Assembly: GCF_002896965.1 (NCBI RefSeq) | Contig: NZ_LYMM01000040.1 | Coordinates: 214,549-278,548 of the forward strand | Length of the DNA stretch: 64,000 bases | Reading direction: 5' to 3' | DNA from: Novosphingobium guangzhouense | GTDB lineage: Bacteria; Pseudomonadota; Alphaproteobacteria; Sphingomonadales; Sphingomonadaceae | Part shown: piece after piece, positions 19,079 through 27,319 of the stretch | Numbering within the stretch: position 1 is the first letter of the stretch | Layout of the letters: each line of letters begins with the position of its first letter | Made by a program: the position numbers and the translations under genes | The notes under the pieces: generated by a model | Seen by the model: the letters and a program-made list of their open reading frames with translations, nothing else | Databases searched by the model: none | What the model was told of the DNA's origin: nothing

Positions 19079-19765
19079 TCAGGCGCTCACCCGATAGTCG
19101 GCAATGATCTCTCCGGCCTCGGCGATCTCGGCCTCGTGGCTTTCCTCGCGCCAGGTTTCGGCAAGGGCTTCGGTTTCCCACTGCTGCATGGCCGGGTGCG
19201 CCAGCATGGCATCGACCCACGCCTGACCGCCACCGACATCAAGGCCATACGTGCGGATGCGGAAAGCCACCGGCGCATAGAACGCATCGACGGCGGTGAA
19301 CTCTGCCCCGGCCAGCCATGGCCCACCGAACCGATCCAGCCCGTCCTCGAACAGTTCGCGCACCCGGTAGACCTCGCGCACCAGCGCGCCGCTCATCGGG
19401 CGGGGCTTGACCCGCACGCCCACGTTCATCGTGCAGGCGCTGCGCAAGGCGGGGAAACCGGCATGCATTTCGCACACCGCGCTCTGGGCGAAAGCGCGCG
19501 CGTCCGGCGCCTTGGGCCAGACGGTGGGATGGCGGTCCGCCAGATAGAGCGTGATGCCCAGCGAATCCCAGACGGTGCGTTCCTCGTCGATCAGCGCGGG
19601 CACCTGCCCGGTGGGCGAGAAGCTGCGGAACGCATCATAGTTCACCGGCATGGTGAAAGGCTCAAGCTCATCCTCGAACGGAATGGCCAGCGCCTTCATC
19701 AGCACCCACGGGCGCAGCGACCAGCTTGAATAGTTCCGGTTCGCGGTGATGAGGGTGTATGTCAT
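19079..19765 (-). CDS. Glutathione S-transferase family protein
   Basis: Thioredoxin-fold plus helical GST of 228 residues. The N-terminal strand is followed by NYSSWSLRPW, where the serines are likely glutathione contacts. Also visible are the cis-proline in TGQVPALI and DSLGITLYLAD, the equivalent of the conserved (E/D)SxAI motif. The substrate is unknown; this subgroup is common in proteobacteria and often stress-related. Its neighbour on the same strand is glutathione peroxidase, 102 bases downstream, so a shared glutathione-dependent detoxification role is plausible. Confidence 0.88.
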   Translation of the reverse strand: MTYTLITANRNYSSWSLRPWVLMKALAIPFEDELEPFTMPVNYDAFRSFSPTGQVPALIDEERTVWDSLGITLYLADRHPTVWPKAPDARAFAQSAVCEMHAGFPALRSACTMNVGVRVKPRPMSGALVREVYRVRELFEDGLDRFGGPWLAGAEFTAVDAFYAPVAFRIRTYGLDVGGGQAWVDAMLAHPAMQQWETEALAETWREESHEAEIAEAGEIIADYRVSA

Positions 19766-19832
19766 GGATGGTCCCTTGCGAAGAGTGCGCGAGGGATAAC
19801 GCGAAGTGGAAGCGCTGGCGAGAGGGCGCGAT

Positions 19833-19861
19833 TTCCTCCCCGAGACAAGTCCGGGGAGGAA
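19833..19861 (-). terminator. Hairpin after the CoA-transferase operon
   Basis: TTCCTCCCCG and CGGGGAGGAA pair across a nine-base loop, ten bases past the stop of the B subunit. No long T-run follows on the minus strand, so termination may be partial. Confidence 0.55.
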
Positions 19862-19870
19862 TTTGCCGGA

Positions 19871-20521
19871 TCAGCTGACGTAATGCGCCGTCGTCTTGGC
19901 CGCGACTTCTTCGGCCGTGACGCCGGGAGCGAGTTCGACCAACCTGAACGGGCTGTCGTGGTCCGGGCGCTGGAACACGGCGAGGTCGGTGATCACCATG
20001 TCCACCACGTTGCGTCCCGTCAGCGGCAGGGTGCAGGCGGGGATGAACTTGGGATCGCCGTTCTTGGAGGTATGCTCCATCACCACGATGATCTTCTTGA
20101 CGCCCGCGACAAGGTCCATCGCGCCGCCCATGCCCTTGATCATCTTGCCGGGGATCATCCAGTTGGCGATATCGCCGTTCTCGGCCACTTCCATGGCGCC
20201 CAGCACGGTCAGGTCGATGTGCCCGCCGCGGATCATGCCGAAGCTGGTGGCGCTGTCGAAATAGGCAGAGTGCGGCAGTTCGCTGATGGTCTGCTTGCCC
20301 GCGTTGATCAGGTCGGGATCGACCTCGTCCGCGTAAGGGAACGGACCGATGCCCAGCATCCCGTTCTCGCTCTGCAAGGTGACGGTGATGTCGTCCGGCA
20401 CATAATTGGCCACCAGCGTCGGGATGCCGATGCCAAGGTTCACATAGAACCCGTCCTGCAGTTCCTTCGCCGCGCGGGCGGCCATTTCATTGCGGTTCCA
20501 GCCTTTGGATTCCTGGGCCAT
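19871..20521 (-). CDS. scoB: 3-oxoacid CoA-transferase subunit B
   Basis: Small subunit (216 residues) of a succinyl-CoA:3-oxoacid-type CoA-transferase, which activates acetoacetate or 3-oxoadipate with CoA from succinyl-CoA. The catalytic glutamate is in [10 protein letters not shown] (about residue 52). It starts at an ATG overlapping the A-subunit stop by one base (TGATG), giving equimolar production. The family also contains PcaJ of the beta-ketoadipate pathway. No aromatic-degradation genes lie nearby, so ScoB is favoured but not certain. Confidence 0.88.
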   Translation of the reverse strand: MAQESKGWNRNEMAARAAKELQDGFYVNLGIGIPTLVANYVPDDITVTLQSENGMLGIGPFPYADEVDPDLINAGKQTISELPHSAYFDSATSFGMIRGGHIDLTVLGAMEVAENGDIANWMIPGKMIKGMGGAMDLVAGVKKIIVVMEHTSKNGDPKFIPACTLPLTGRNVVDMVITDLAVFQRPDHDSPFRLVELAPGVTAEEVAAKTTAHYVS

Positions 20522-21228
20522 CAGGCAGCTTCCCTTTCACGTGTGGTCGTGAACTCGATCTTCTTGTCGTAAGGCGCGCCCAGCACGATGCGCTGGACGA
20601 AGACGCCGGGCAGGTGGATCGCGTCGGGATCGAGGCTGCCGGTTGGGACGATCTCTTCCACCTCGACCACGCAGACCTTGCCGCAAGTGGCCGCAGGCAC
20701 GTTGAAATTACGCGCGGTCTTGCGGAACACGACGTTGCCGGTTTCGTCCGCCTTCCAAGCCTTGACGATGGAAAGGTCCGCGAAGATGCCTTCCTCGAGG
20801 ATGTAATCCTCACCCCGGAACTGCTTCACTTCCTTGCCTTCGGCCACTTGCGTGCCGACGCCGGTCTTGGTGTAGAAGCCGGGGATGCCTGCCCCGCCTG
20901 CGCGCATGCGCTCTGCCAGGGTGCCCTGCGGACAGAACTCCACCTCAAGCTCTCCGGCCAGGAACTGGCGTTCGAACTCCTTGTTCTCGCCCACGTAGGA
21001 CGAGATCATCTTCTTCACCTGTTTGGTGCGCAGCAGCTTGCCGATGCCTTCGTTGTCGATACCGGCATTGTTGGACGCGAAGGTGAGATCCTTCACGCCC
21101 GCATCGCGGATCGCATCAAGCAGGCGCTCGGGAATGCCGCATAGGCCGAAACCGCCGCTGGCGATCAGCAGGCCGTCCTTGAGCACGCCTTCCAGCGCGG
21201 CCTGCGCGCTGGGATAGATCTTCTTCAT
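20521..21228 (-). CDS. scoA: 3-oxoacid CoA-transferase subunit A
   Basis: Large subunit (235 residues) of the heterodimer with the following gene. It has the glycine-rich CoA-binding segment [11 protein letters not shown] near the N-terminus and the family block [14 protein letters not shown]. Together with the B subunit it feeds acetoacetate into acetyl-CoA. It is the first gene of the operon and is divergent from a LysR regulator 96 bases away, which most likely controls it. Confidence 0.88.
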   Translation of the reverse strand: MKKIYPSAQAALEGVLKDGLLIASGGFGLCGIPERLLDAIRDAGVKDLTFASNNAGIDNEGIGKLLRTKQVKKMISSYVGENKEFERQFLAGELEVEFCPQGTLAERMRAGGAGIPGFYTKTGVGTQVAEGKEVKQFRGEDYILEEGIFADLSIVKAWKADETGNVVFRKTARNFNVPAATCGKVCVVEVEEIVPTGSLDPDAIHLPGVFVQRIVLGAPYDKKIEFTTTREREAA

Positions 21229-21288
21229 CGAGGGCCATCCTCTTTGTTGTGTCGGTGGGAGGCTAGACAGCTTCTCCCATCACGAATA

Positions 21289-21320
21289 GCGATTGTTTTT
21301 TATCAGTTCCGATATGCAAT
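21289..21320. promoter_or_regulatory. Candidate LysR operator between scoA and its regulator
   Basis: Within the 96-base divergent gap an inverted repeat TATC-N6-GATA (21301-21314) is embedded in an AT-rich stretch, flanked by ATTG on the left and CAAT on the right. LysR regulators bind such interrupted dyads (T-N11-A type) in shared promoter regions. The A+T richness contrasts with the GC-rich surroundings. No binding is shown. Confidence 0.4.
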
Positions 21321-21324
21321 AATT

Positions 21325-22203
21325 ATGAAACGCATCGCTCTGTTCCATCTCGAAACGCTGATGTGGATCGATCGGCTCGGCACGTTCGCCGCTGCCGCCG
21401 CGCGTCTCAACACCACGCAGCCCGCGATCTCGGCTCGTGTGCGCGAGATCGAGGAACAGCTGGGCGTCCCCCTGTTCCAGCGCGAAGGGCGACGCATGGT
21501 GCTGTCCGCACGCGGACGGCGTCTGGTGAAGGCCAGCGAGCCGCTCTACCACGGGCTTGAACAGGTGCTGCTGGAGGCGAGCGACTTTGCAGGTGCCACC
21601 GCCGCCGTGCGCATCGGCTCGGGAGAGATCGCGGCGGCCAGCTGCGTGCCCGCCTTCATCCAGGCGATCGAGCGCGAGCGCCCCGGCGTGGCAATGGAAA
21701 TCGAGATCGACCTGACCGCCCCCCTGCTCCAGCAACTGCTGACAGGCACGCGCGATATCGTGTTCCTAGCCGGGCCGGTGGCGAGCCCCGGAATGCGCAC
21801 CGCGCCGATCGGCTCGGTCCAGCTGGTCTGGGCAGCGGGGGCCGAAGTGGCCGGGGCGGGCGGCTTCGCACGGCCCTTGCCGGTCTGGTCATTGCCGGAC
21901 CATTCCCCGCTGCATGCGGTGACGCACCAGACGCTGGAGGCCCACGGCATCGTCCCGCGCGCGCTGCACACCTGCAACAACGTGCGCACCCTGATAGAGA
22001 TCGTCGCCAGCGGACAAGGCGCGGCCGTGCTGCCCGAAACCATGGTGCGCGAACGCCTTGCCGCCGGACACCTGCACGAAATCCTGCCGCGCCCGCGCCA
22101 CCACGTCCATTTCGAAGCCGCCATCCGCACGCGTGAACGCGATCCGGTGATCCTCGACCTGTTCGAACGCGCGCGCGGGCTTGCTATCGATAGCGCGCGC
22201 TGA
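21325..22203 (+). CDS. LysR-family transcriptional regulator
   Basis: Regulator of about 292 residues. The N-terminal winged helix-turn-helix (about residues 8-65) contains FAAAAARLNTTQPAISARV and EEQLGVPLFQR. The remainder is a periplasmic-binding-like effector domain. The ATG at 21325 begins the normal LysR N-terminus; upstream in-frame residues do not fit. Divergent from scoAB, so it probably regulates that operon and itself through the AT-rich dyad in between. The effector is unknown; a CoA-ester or ketoacid is a guess from context. Confidence 0.9.
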   Translation: MKRIALFHLETLMWIDRLGTFAAAAARLNTTQPAISARVREIEEQLGVPLFQREGRRMVLSARGRRLVKASEPLYHGLEQVLLEASDFAGATAAVRIGSGEIAAASCVPAFIQAIERERPGVAMEIEIDLTAPLLQQLLTGTRDIVFLAGPVASPGMRTAPIGSVQLVWAAGAEVAGAGGFARPLPVWSLPDHSPLHAVTHQTLEAHGIVPRALHTCNNVRTLIEIVASGQGAAVLPETMVRERLAAGHLHEILPRPRHHVHFEAAIRTRERDPVILDLFERARGLAIDSAR

Positions 22204-22235
22204 ACAGGCGCCGGACCTGCAACCCCGCGCGGCGC

Positions 22236-22267
22236 AAAACGTTCTTTGGACAGCAACAGAACGTTTT
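22236..22267. repeat. Perfect 10-bp inverted repeat between lysR and the stress-protein gene
   Basis: AAAACGTTCT and AGAACGTTTT are separated by 12 bases, 32 bases after the lysR stop and 65 before the next start. The 3' arm ends in four T, so it may terminate lysR. It could equally be an operator for the universal stress protein gene, since each arm contains an AACGTT palindrome. Confidence 0.6.
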
Positions 22268-22332
22268 GATTCCGGTCATGGAAGCTGCGCTGTCACCGGG
22301 TTAGGCTGGCGGGGCAAAGAGGGAGAAAGACC

Positions 22333-23106
22333 ATGCGCTCTATACTCGTCAATGCCGACCGCAAGCCGGGCAACGATGCCCGCCTGCAAACCGCCGTGGA
22401 CATCGCGCGCCGCGAAAACGGCCATGTCACCGTGCTCGTCGATACGCCGGTCTCGCGGTACATCGCGATGGACCCGATGGGCGGCAGCTACGTGCTGACC
22501 GAAGCGCTCGACAAGGCGCTGGCCACGGATGACGAGATCGCCACCGCTGCCGAGGCGCGGCTGGCAGGGGCGGGCATTCCGTTCGAGGTTATCCGCTGCG
22601 AGGACGATCCCGTCACCGCCTTCGCTTATGCCGCGCGCCTGGCCGATCTCATCGTCGTGTCGCGCTCGGGCGGGCTGGCCGGAGATCTTGCGCTGCGCGC
22701 CCGTGCGCCGGTGCTGGCGCTGGCCGAAACCCCGCTTGCCATCCCGGTCGGCACCGCCTGCATCGGCTGGGACGGCGGCGAACAGGCGGCCGCCGCGCTG
22801 CGCGCTGCCGCTCCGCTGCTGGCGCAGTGTTCGTCGGTGAAGCTGGTCTGCGTGGTGGAGAAGGAAGGCGGCTTCCCCGCCGCCGACGCCCTGCGCTACC
22901 TGTCGCGCCACGGCATCAACGCCGAACTGGAAGAGCATGAGCGCCGCTCGTCGACTCAGGAGACGCTGGCGGCGGCTGTCGCCGGCACCGACCTGCTGGT
23001 GATGGGCGCCTACGGCAAGAATCGCGTCCGTGAGTTCCTGTTCGGCGGCGTGACCGAATTCTTCCTGACCGAGAAAAGCGCGCCGGCGCTGCTCCTCGCT
23101 CACTGA
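22333..23106 (+). CDS. Universal stress protein, tandem UspA type
   Basis: Protein of 257 residues with two UspA-like halves. Only the C-terminal half ends with the ATP-binding pattern GAYGKNRVREFLFGG (Gly-x2-Gly-x9-Gly type, about residues 226-240). The first half is degenerate. UspA proteins support survival under starvation, oxidative and other stresses; the partner is unknown. GGGAGA precedes the ATG with good spacing. The gene stands alone, followed by a terminator. Confidence 0.88.
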   Translation: MRSILVNADRKPGNDARLQTAVDIARRENGHVTVLVDTPVSRYIAMDPMGGSYVLTEALDKALATDDEIATAAEARLAGAGIPFEVIRCEDDPVTAFAYAARLADLIVVSRSGGLAGDLALRARAPVLALAETPLAIPVGTACIGWDGGEQAAAALRAAAPLLAQCSSVKLVCVVEKEGGFPAADALRYLSRHGINAELEEHERRSSTQETLAAAVAGTDLLVMGAYGKNRVREFLFGGVTEFFLTEKSAPALLLAH

Positions 23107-23127
23107 TCCGTCGGACAGAAAAGCACT

Positions 23128-23160
23128 GCGGCGCCGCCCCGAAAGGGTCCGGCGCCGCTT
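23128..23160 (+). terminator. Terminator of the universal stress protein gene
   Basis: GCGGCGCCG and CGGCGCCGC form a 9-bp GC-only stem with a 13-base loop, 22 bases after the stop codon, followed by TTTCGC. Confidence 0.65.
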
Positions 23161-23413
23161 TCGCATGGCCGGTTCGCAAGGGCGGAAAGCCAATATACTC
23201 AGCACGGTAAGTAATTATCGCGGCGCAGCAGGCAAAGGATTGCAGGGCATCGCTCCGGCGTTGCGATCTCTCGTATAGGTAAAGCGAAAACTGAATCGCG
23301 GTCAATTATCATACATGGGTGAAATCCTGACATTCCGTTCATTCGGGAAACGGTACTGCAACATTTTGCAACCTTTGTTGCAGGTTTCGCAATGCGTCCT
23401 ATCCTTTTCGCAC
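23161..23413. other. Non-coding stretch with no recognised element
   Basis: About 250 bases between the stress-protein terminator and the small-RNA promoter. No open frame with gene-like codon use is seen on either strand. It is richer in A+T than its neighbours and contains short dyads (TTGCAAC...GTTGCA), but I cannot assign a function. Confidence 0.5.
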
Positions 23414-23442
23414 TTGCACAAAACCCGAGTCACAGGCATATA
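23414..23442 (+). promoter_or_regulatory. Sigma-70-type promoter of the small RNA
   Basis: TTGCAC (23414-23419) and CATATA (23437-23442) separated by exactly 17 bases. Transcription would begin near 23447-23450, at the base of the first hairpin of the small RNA. Confidence 0.6.
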
Positions 23443-23446
23443 GACA

Positions 23447-23512
23447 GTGCCTTTCAGGCATCCTCTCCCAAAACTTCTACGGCCTGGTCGGTAACGACCG
23501 GGCCTTTTTTCT
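23447..23512 (+). ncRNA. Small regulatory RNA, suhB/mmgR-like
   Basis: A predicted RNA of about 65 nt. It starts with a short hairpin (TGCCT, loop TTC, AGGCA, at 23448-23460). A single-stranded pyrimidine-rich segment containing CCTCTCCC follows (23462-23469). It ends in a strong intrinsic terminator (GGCCTGGTCG, GTAA loop, CGACCGGGCC, six T). This two-hairpin layout with a CU-rich linker resembles the alphaproteobacterial suhB/MmgR group of trans-acting small RNAs as I remember it. Such RNAs usually pair through the CU-rich core with Shine-Dalgarno regions of mRNAs. The family match is from memory; the promoter, fold and terminator are seen directly. Confidence 0.7.
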
Positions 23513-23567
23513 TGTCCGTGTAATGCGCGAAAAGAGCAGCGTTCCGGAGGAACACGTGCTCGGCGCA

Positions 23568-23617
23568 GGGGTTGGTTTGAAATCCCCGGTGGTGATACCC
23601 AGTTATCCGTCACCGCC
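23568..23617 (+). promoter_or_regulatory. Two adjacent hairpins in the leader of the CDC48-type gene
   Basis: GGGG (23568) pairs with CCCC (23584). Directly after it, GGTGGTGA (23588-23595) pairs with TCACCGCC (23610-23617, one G-U pair). They lie 50-100 bases before the ATPase start. The order GGGG...GAAAT-CCCC-GGTGG recalls part of flavin riboswitches but lacks the rest of that motif, so I do not call it one. Confidence 0.35.
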
Positions 23618-23669
23618 CGGCAGATCAGCAGATGGCCGGGATCGGGATCGAGGAAGGAAAACCCCGCAC

Positions 23670-25979
23670 ATGGCGGATACCGACATCAAGACCGAAGACC
23701 GCACCGTCAGGCTGCAGGTCGCTGCCGCTCGTCAGGAAGAGAGCGGCCAGGGCATCGCCCGCCTTTCCCGCGCCTCGCTTTCAGAGATCGGCGCGCTTGA
23801 AGGCGACGTACTCGAAATCACCGGCAAGGCCGTCACCGTGGCCCGCGCCGTGCTGGCGTTCGAGGAGGACGAGGGGCTTTCCGTCATCCGCCTCGACGGT
23901 CTGCAGCGCGGCAATGCCGAGGTCGGCTCCGGCGACCACGTGACCGTGCGCAAGACCGATTCGCGCCCCGCGCAGCGCGTCGTCTTCGCGCCCGCGCAGA
24001 AGGACATGCGCCTGCAAGGCCCCTCTGCCGCATTGAAGCGCAACTTCTTCCAGCGCCCGATGGTGCAGGGTGACCTTGTTGCCACCACCGGCCAGCAGCA
24101 GGTCGCGGACATCCCGCCCCAGCTGCGCCGTATGTTCAACGCCCCCGCCTATGCGCTGACGCAGATCCGCCTCAACGTCGTCTCCACCACCCCGCGCGGT
24201 ATCGTCCACATCGACGAGAACACCGAGGTGGAACTGCGCGAGACTTTCGAAGAGGCGCACGATGCCCGGGGCGACGTCAATTACGACGACGTCGGCGGCA
24301 TGACCGACACCATTCGCCAGTTGCGCGAAATGGTGGAACTGCCGCTGCGCTATCCGGAGCTGTTCACCCGCCTTGGCGTCGCTCCGCCCAAGGGCGTGCT
24401 GCTGCACGGCCCGCCGGGAACCGGCAAGACGCGCCTTGCGCAAGCCGTCGCCAACGAAAGCGAGGCGCAGTTCTTCTCCATCAACGGCCCGGAAATCATG
24501 GGCTCGGGCTATGGCGAAAGCGAAAAGCACCTGCGCGAAGTGTTCGAGGAAGCGACCAAGGCGGCTCCCGCCATCGTCTTCATCGACGAGATCGATTCGA
24601 TCGCCCCCAAGCGCGACCAGGTCCATGGCGAGGCGGAAAAGCGCCTCGTCGCCCAGTTGCTCACGCTGATGGATGGGATCGACAGCCGCGCGCACGTGGT
24701 CGTCATCGCCGCCACCAACCGGCCTGACGCCATCGATGAGGCCCTGCGCCGCCCCGGCCGGTTCGACCGCGAAATCGTCATCGGCGTGCCCGACGAAAAG
24801 GGCCGCCGCGAGATCCTGGGCATCCACACCCGCGGCATGCCGCTGAGCGAGCGTGTGGATCTTAACGAACTTGCCCGCACCACGCACGGCTTCGTCGGCG
24901 CCGACCTTGCCGCCCTGACGCGTGAGGCCGCGATCGAGGCAGTGCGCCGGATCATGCCCAAGCTGGACCTTGAAGCGCGCACGATCCCTGCCGAAGTGCT
25001 GGAAACCATCCGCGTCTACCGGGAAGACTTCGTAGAGGCCCTGAAGCGCGTCCAGCCGTCTGCCATGCGTGAAGTCATGGTGCAGGTGCCAAACATCGGC
25101 TGGGCCGATATCGGCGGTCTGGACGATGCGCAGATCAAGCTGAAGGAAGGCATCGAACTGCCGCTGAAGAACCCGGAAGCGTTCCACAAGCTGGGCATCC
25201 GCCCGGCCAAGGGCTTCCTGCTCTACGGTCCGCCCGGCACCGGCAAGACCCTGCTGGCCAAGGCCGTGGCGAAAGAGGCGGAGGCGAACTTCATCTCGAT
25301 CAAGTCGTCAGACCTGCTCTCCAAGTGGTATGGCGAAAGCGAACAGCAGATCGCCCGCCTCTTTGCCCGCGCACGACAGGTGGCCCCTTGCGTGATCTTC
25401 ATCGACGAGATCGACAGCCTCGTCCCCGCCCGCGGGATGGGCGGAGGCGGCGGGGAACCGCAAGTCACCGCCCGCGTGGTCAACACCATCCTTGCCGAGA
25501 TGGACGGGATGGAGGAACTGCAATCGGTCGTCCTTGTCGGCGCCACCAACCGCCCGGCACTGGTCGACCCCGCCCTCCTGCGCCCCGGTCGCTTCGACGA
25601 ACTGGTCTACGTCGGCACCCCCGACGCACCGGGCCGCGAACACATCCTAGGCATCCACACCAGCCGCATGCCGCTGGCCGAGGACGTGCGCCTGGGCGAA
25701 ATCGCGGACCGCACGCAGCGCTTCACCGGGGCGGATCTGGAAGACGTGGTCCGCCGCGCCGGCCTGATCGCCATCCGCAAGCGCGGCGCCGAAGTGGAAG
25801 CTGTGACCATGCAGGACTTCGAGGAAGCCCTTGAAGACAGCCGCGCCACCGTGACCGAGGAAATGGAAGCCGAATACCAGCGCATGAAGGGCGAATTGAA
25901 AAAGCGCGCCATGGAAGTGACGCCGATCGGCTTCATCGCCCCCGGCATGGTGGAAAGCACAAGGGACCGCAAGCACTGA
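23670..25979 (+). CDS. CDC48/p97/VAT-type double AAA+ ATPase
   Basis: Protein of about 769 residues with the full layout of eukaryotic p97 and archaeal VAT. It has an N-domain (about 1-190), a D1 AAA module (Walker A GPPGTGKT about 245, Walker B IVFIDEID), a D2 module (Walker A GPPGTGKT about 519, Walker B VIFIDEID), and a short charged tail. The D2 pore loop is aromatic (SKWYGESE), as in unfolding motors. The D1 loop (GSGYGESE) has a tyrosine where p97 has none. Such proteins unfold or extract substrates for degradation. Found in only some bacteria, so an ancient or horizontal origin is likely. The ATG at 23670 follows AGGAAGG. Confidence 0.93.
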   Translation: MADTDIKTEDRTVRLQVAAARQEESGQGIARLSRASLSEIGALEGDVLEITGKAVTVARAVLAFEEDEGLSVIRLDGLQRGNAEVGSGDHVTVRKTDSRPAQRVVFAPAQKDMRLQGPSAALKRNFFQRPMVQGDLVATTGQQQVADIPPQLRRMFNAPAYALTQIRLNVVSTTPRGIVHIDENTEVELRETFEEAHDARGDVNYDDVGGMTDTIRQLREMVELPLRYPELFTRLGVAPPKGVLLHGPPGTGKTRLAQAVANESEAQFFSINGPEIMGSGYGESEKHLREVFEEATKAAPAIVFIDEIDSIAPKRDQVHGEAEKRLVAQLLTLMDGIDSRAHVVVIAATNRPDAIDEALRRPGRFDREIVIGVPDEKGRREILGIHTRGMPLSERVDLNELARTTHGFVGADLAALTREAAIEAVRRIMPKLDLEARTIPAEVLETIRVYREDFVEALKRVQPSAMREVMVQVPNIGWADIGGLDDAQIKLKEGIELPLKNPEAFHKLGIRPAKGFLLYGPPGTGKTLLAKAVAKEAEANFISIKSSDLLSKWYGESEQQIARLFARARQVAPCVIFIDEIDSLVPARGMGGGGGEPQVTARVVNTILAEMDGMEELQSVVLVGATNRPALVDPALLRPGRFDELVYVGTPDAPGREHILGIHTSRMPLAEDVRLGEIADRTQRFTGADLEDVVRRAGLIAIRKRGAEVEAVTMQDFEEALEDSRATVTEEMEAEYQRMKGELKKRAMEVTPIGFIAPGMVESTRDRKH

Positions 25980-26034
25980 CGCCTTGCGCCCGCTCCGCTT
26001 GCGGCGGGGCGGGAAGGAAACAATGCCGTGACGC

Positions 26035-26065
26035 AAAAGCCCGGTCGATACCGACCGGGCTTTTT
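26035..26065. terminator. Bidirectional terminator
   Basis: AAAA-GCCCGGTCG, loop, CGACCGGGC-TTTTT: a symmetric hairpin with A and T runs on both sides, between the convergent ATPase and outer-membrane protein genes. Confidence 0.9.
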
Positions 26066-26075
26066 AGCATTCGGG

Positions 26076-26834
26076 CTAGAATTCGTGCTGATAGGACACG
26101 CCGATGCGCTGGCGGCCGCCGAAGGTGTTGTCTACGTAACTGGCCCGGACGGCCACCGTGTCCTTCCCCGTCAGGTGATAGGACAGGCCCGCCGCAGCTG
26201 CCACGCCCGAAAAGCCGTGCGTTCCCTTGGTGTAATTACCCCCGCCCATGGCCGTGAGCCGCTCTGTCAGGGGACGCAGCACGAAAAGGCCGACATAGCC
26301 GCTGTTGCTGCTGACCTCGATGGGAATGCCGTCCTGCACGTCAAGGTCCGTCACGGCCTGCTTGCCCTTGGTATAAGTGTACCCGAAGGGCACGAATATC
26401 TGCCACTTCCCGGTCTTGAGCCCAAGGTTGCGCAGCGGCACGAACCCGCCCAGCGAATATCGCGTCTGGTGAACGCCCGATTCCAGCTCACTGCTGGCCG
26501 CCGAAAACGTGACGATCGCCACCGGCAACAGGTAGGACGCGCCAAGGGACCATTGACCCGACTTCGCCACGCGCCCGTTGAACTTCAACTTCGGGCCGAT
26601 CGCTACAGAGCCCGAAGCGGAAAGTTCGTCCGCATAGGACACCCCGACCTTGGTAGCGATCTTCGTCGGATCCTCGGCAACTTTTTCCTGCTCTGGCGAT
26701 GGCGTGGCGGTCGGCTCTTCGGCCCGGCAAGGCGTCGAAAATGCCATGGCTGCGGATGCGATGCCCCCGAATAAGGCGGCAAAACCAACCTGCCGGGATG
26801 GAAAACGGCGCTCCGGGTTGGAGGGCATGTGCAT
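26076..26834 (-). CDS. Predicted outer-membrane beta-barrel protein
   Basis: About 252 residues. A signal peptide is likely (cleavage near CRA-EE, about residue 38). The mature part alternates short amphipathic strands and turns rich in Gly, Tyr, Ser and Thr. It ends in phenylalanine (YQHEF), the usual signal for insertion by the BAM machinery. No named family is recognised; it could be a small porin or a transporter-like barrel. The ATG at 26834 is chosen because AGGGAG lies seven bases upstream. The longer frame adds an implausible basic stretch. Function unknown. Confidence 0.65.
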   Translation of the reverse strand: MHMPSNPERRFPSRQVGFAALFGGIASAAMAFSTPCRAEEPTATPSPEQEKVAEDPTKIATKVGVSYADELSASGSVAIGPKLKFNGRVAKSGQWSLGASYLLPVAIVTFSAASSELESGVHQTRYSLGGFVPLRNLGLKTGKWQIFVPFGYTYTKGKQAVTDLDVQDGIPIEVSSNSGYVGLFVLRPLTERLTAMGGGNYTKGTHGFSGVAAAAGLSYHLTGKDTVAVRASYVDNTFGGRQRIGVSYQHEF

Positions 26835-27013
26835 GAACCGGCTCCCTGTCGCCTGCCCACATGGCATTCGATTTCGCTTCAGAGTAGATCGCGAAGGCAC
26901 GCCCCTCAAACCGGGTCAGCCCTGCCTTTGCCTGGGGGATATACCGAGCACGGGCCATGCCGGTCCCCGAAACCGTTTTCCTACAGGTGCCTGCGCATCA
27001 TAATCTTACCGGC

Positions 27014-27319
27014 ATGACCCAGATTCATGCACCGCAGCCCCCTCGACGGACCAACGCCGACTATCGCTGGACCAGAACGAAGATACACGCCTTCGTCACG
27101 GCACTGGCCCGAACCGGAGAAGTCGCCGCCGCCGCGCGCGAAGTGGGCATGTCGCGCCAGTCGGCCTATCGCCTGCGCGCGCGGCTTGGCCCGCAATTCG
27201 CGCAAGTCTGGAACGAAGGGCTGGCCTGGGCCGAAGAGCTGCGGCAGGAACGGCGGTTTCACAAGGTTACACCTCCGCCCCCGCAAGGTGACACTCAAGG
27301 TGACACATCCGTCGCCTAA
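27014..27319 (+). CDS. Small helix-turn-helix protein of unknown role
   Basis: A 101-residue protein. A basic Arg/Pro-rich start (about 7-23) is followed by a helix and a clear helix-turn-helix, EVAAAAREVGMSRQSAYRLRAR (residues 36-57 when counted through the flanking helix), of the type seen in small regulators and transposase-like DNA-binding proteins. The C-terminal tail (HKVTPPPPQGDTQGDTSVA) is low complexity because it is encoded by the start of the AAGGTGACAC array. The stop codon TAA itself overlaps one decamer. No strong Shine-Dalgarno is seen. The protein may bind the repeats and control itself, but this is inference. I recall similar genes in sphingomonads; none has a known function. 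Confidence 0.6.
   Translation: MTQIHAPQPPRRTNADYRWTRTKIHAFVTALARTGEVAAAAREVGMSRQSAYRLRARLGPQFAQVWNEGLAWAEELRQERRFHKVTPPPPQGDTQGDTSVA

Noticed and set aside
23568..23660. FMN riboswitch
   Set aside because: Only the first stem region resembles it; the remaining conserved stems and junction bases are absent, and the downstream gene has no flavin link.
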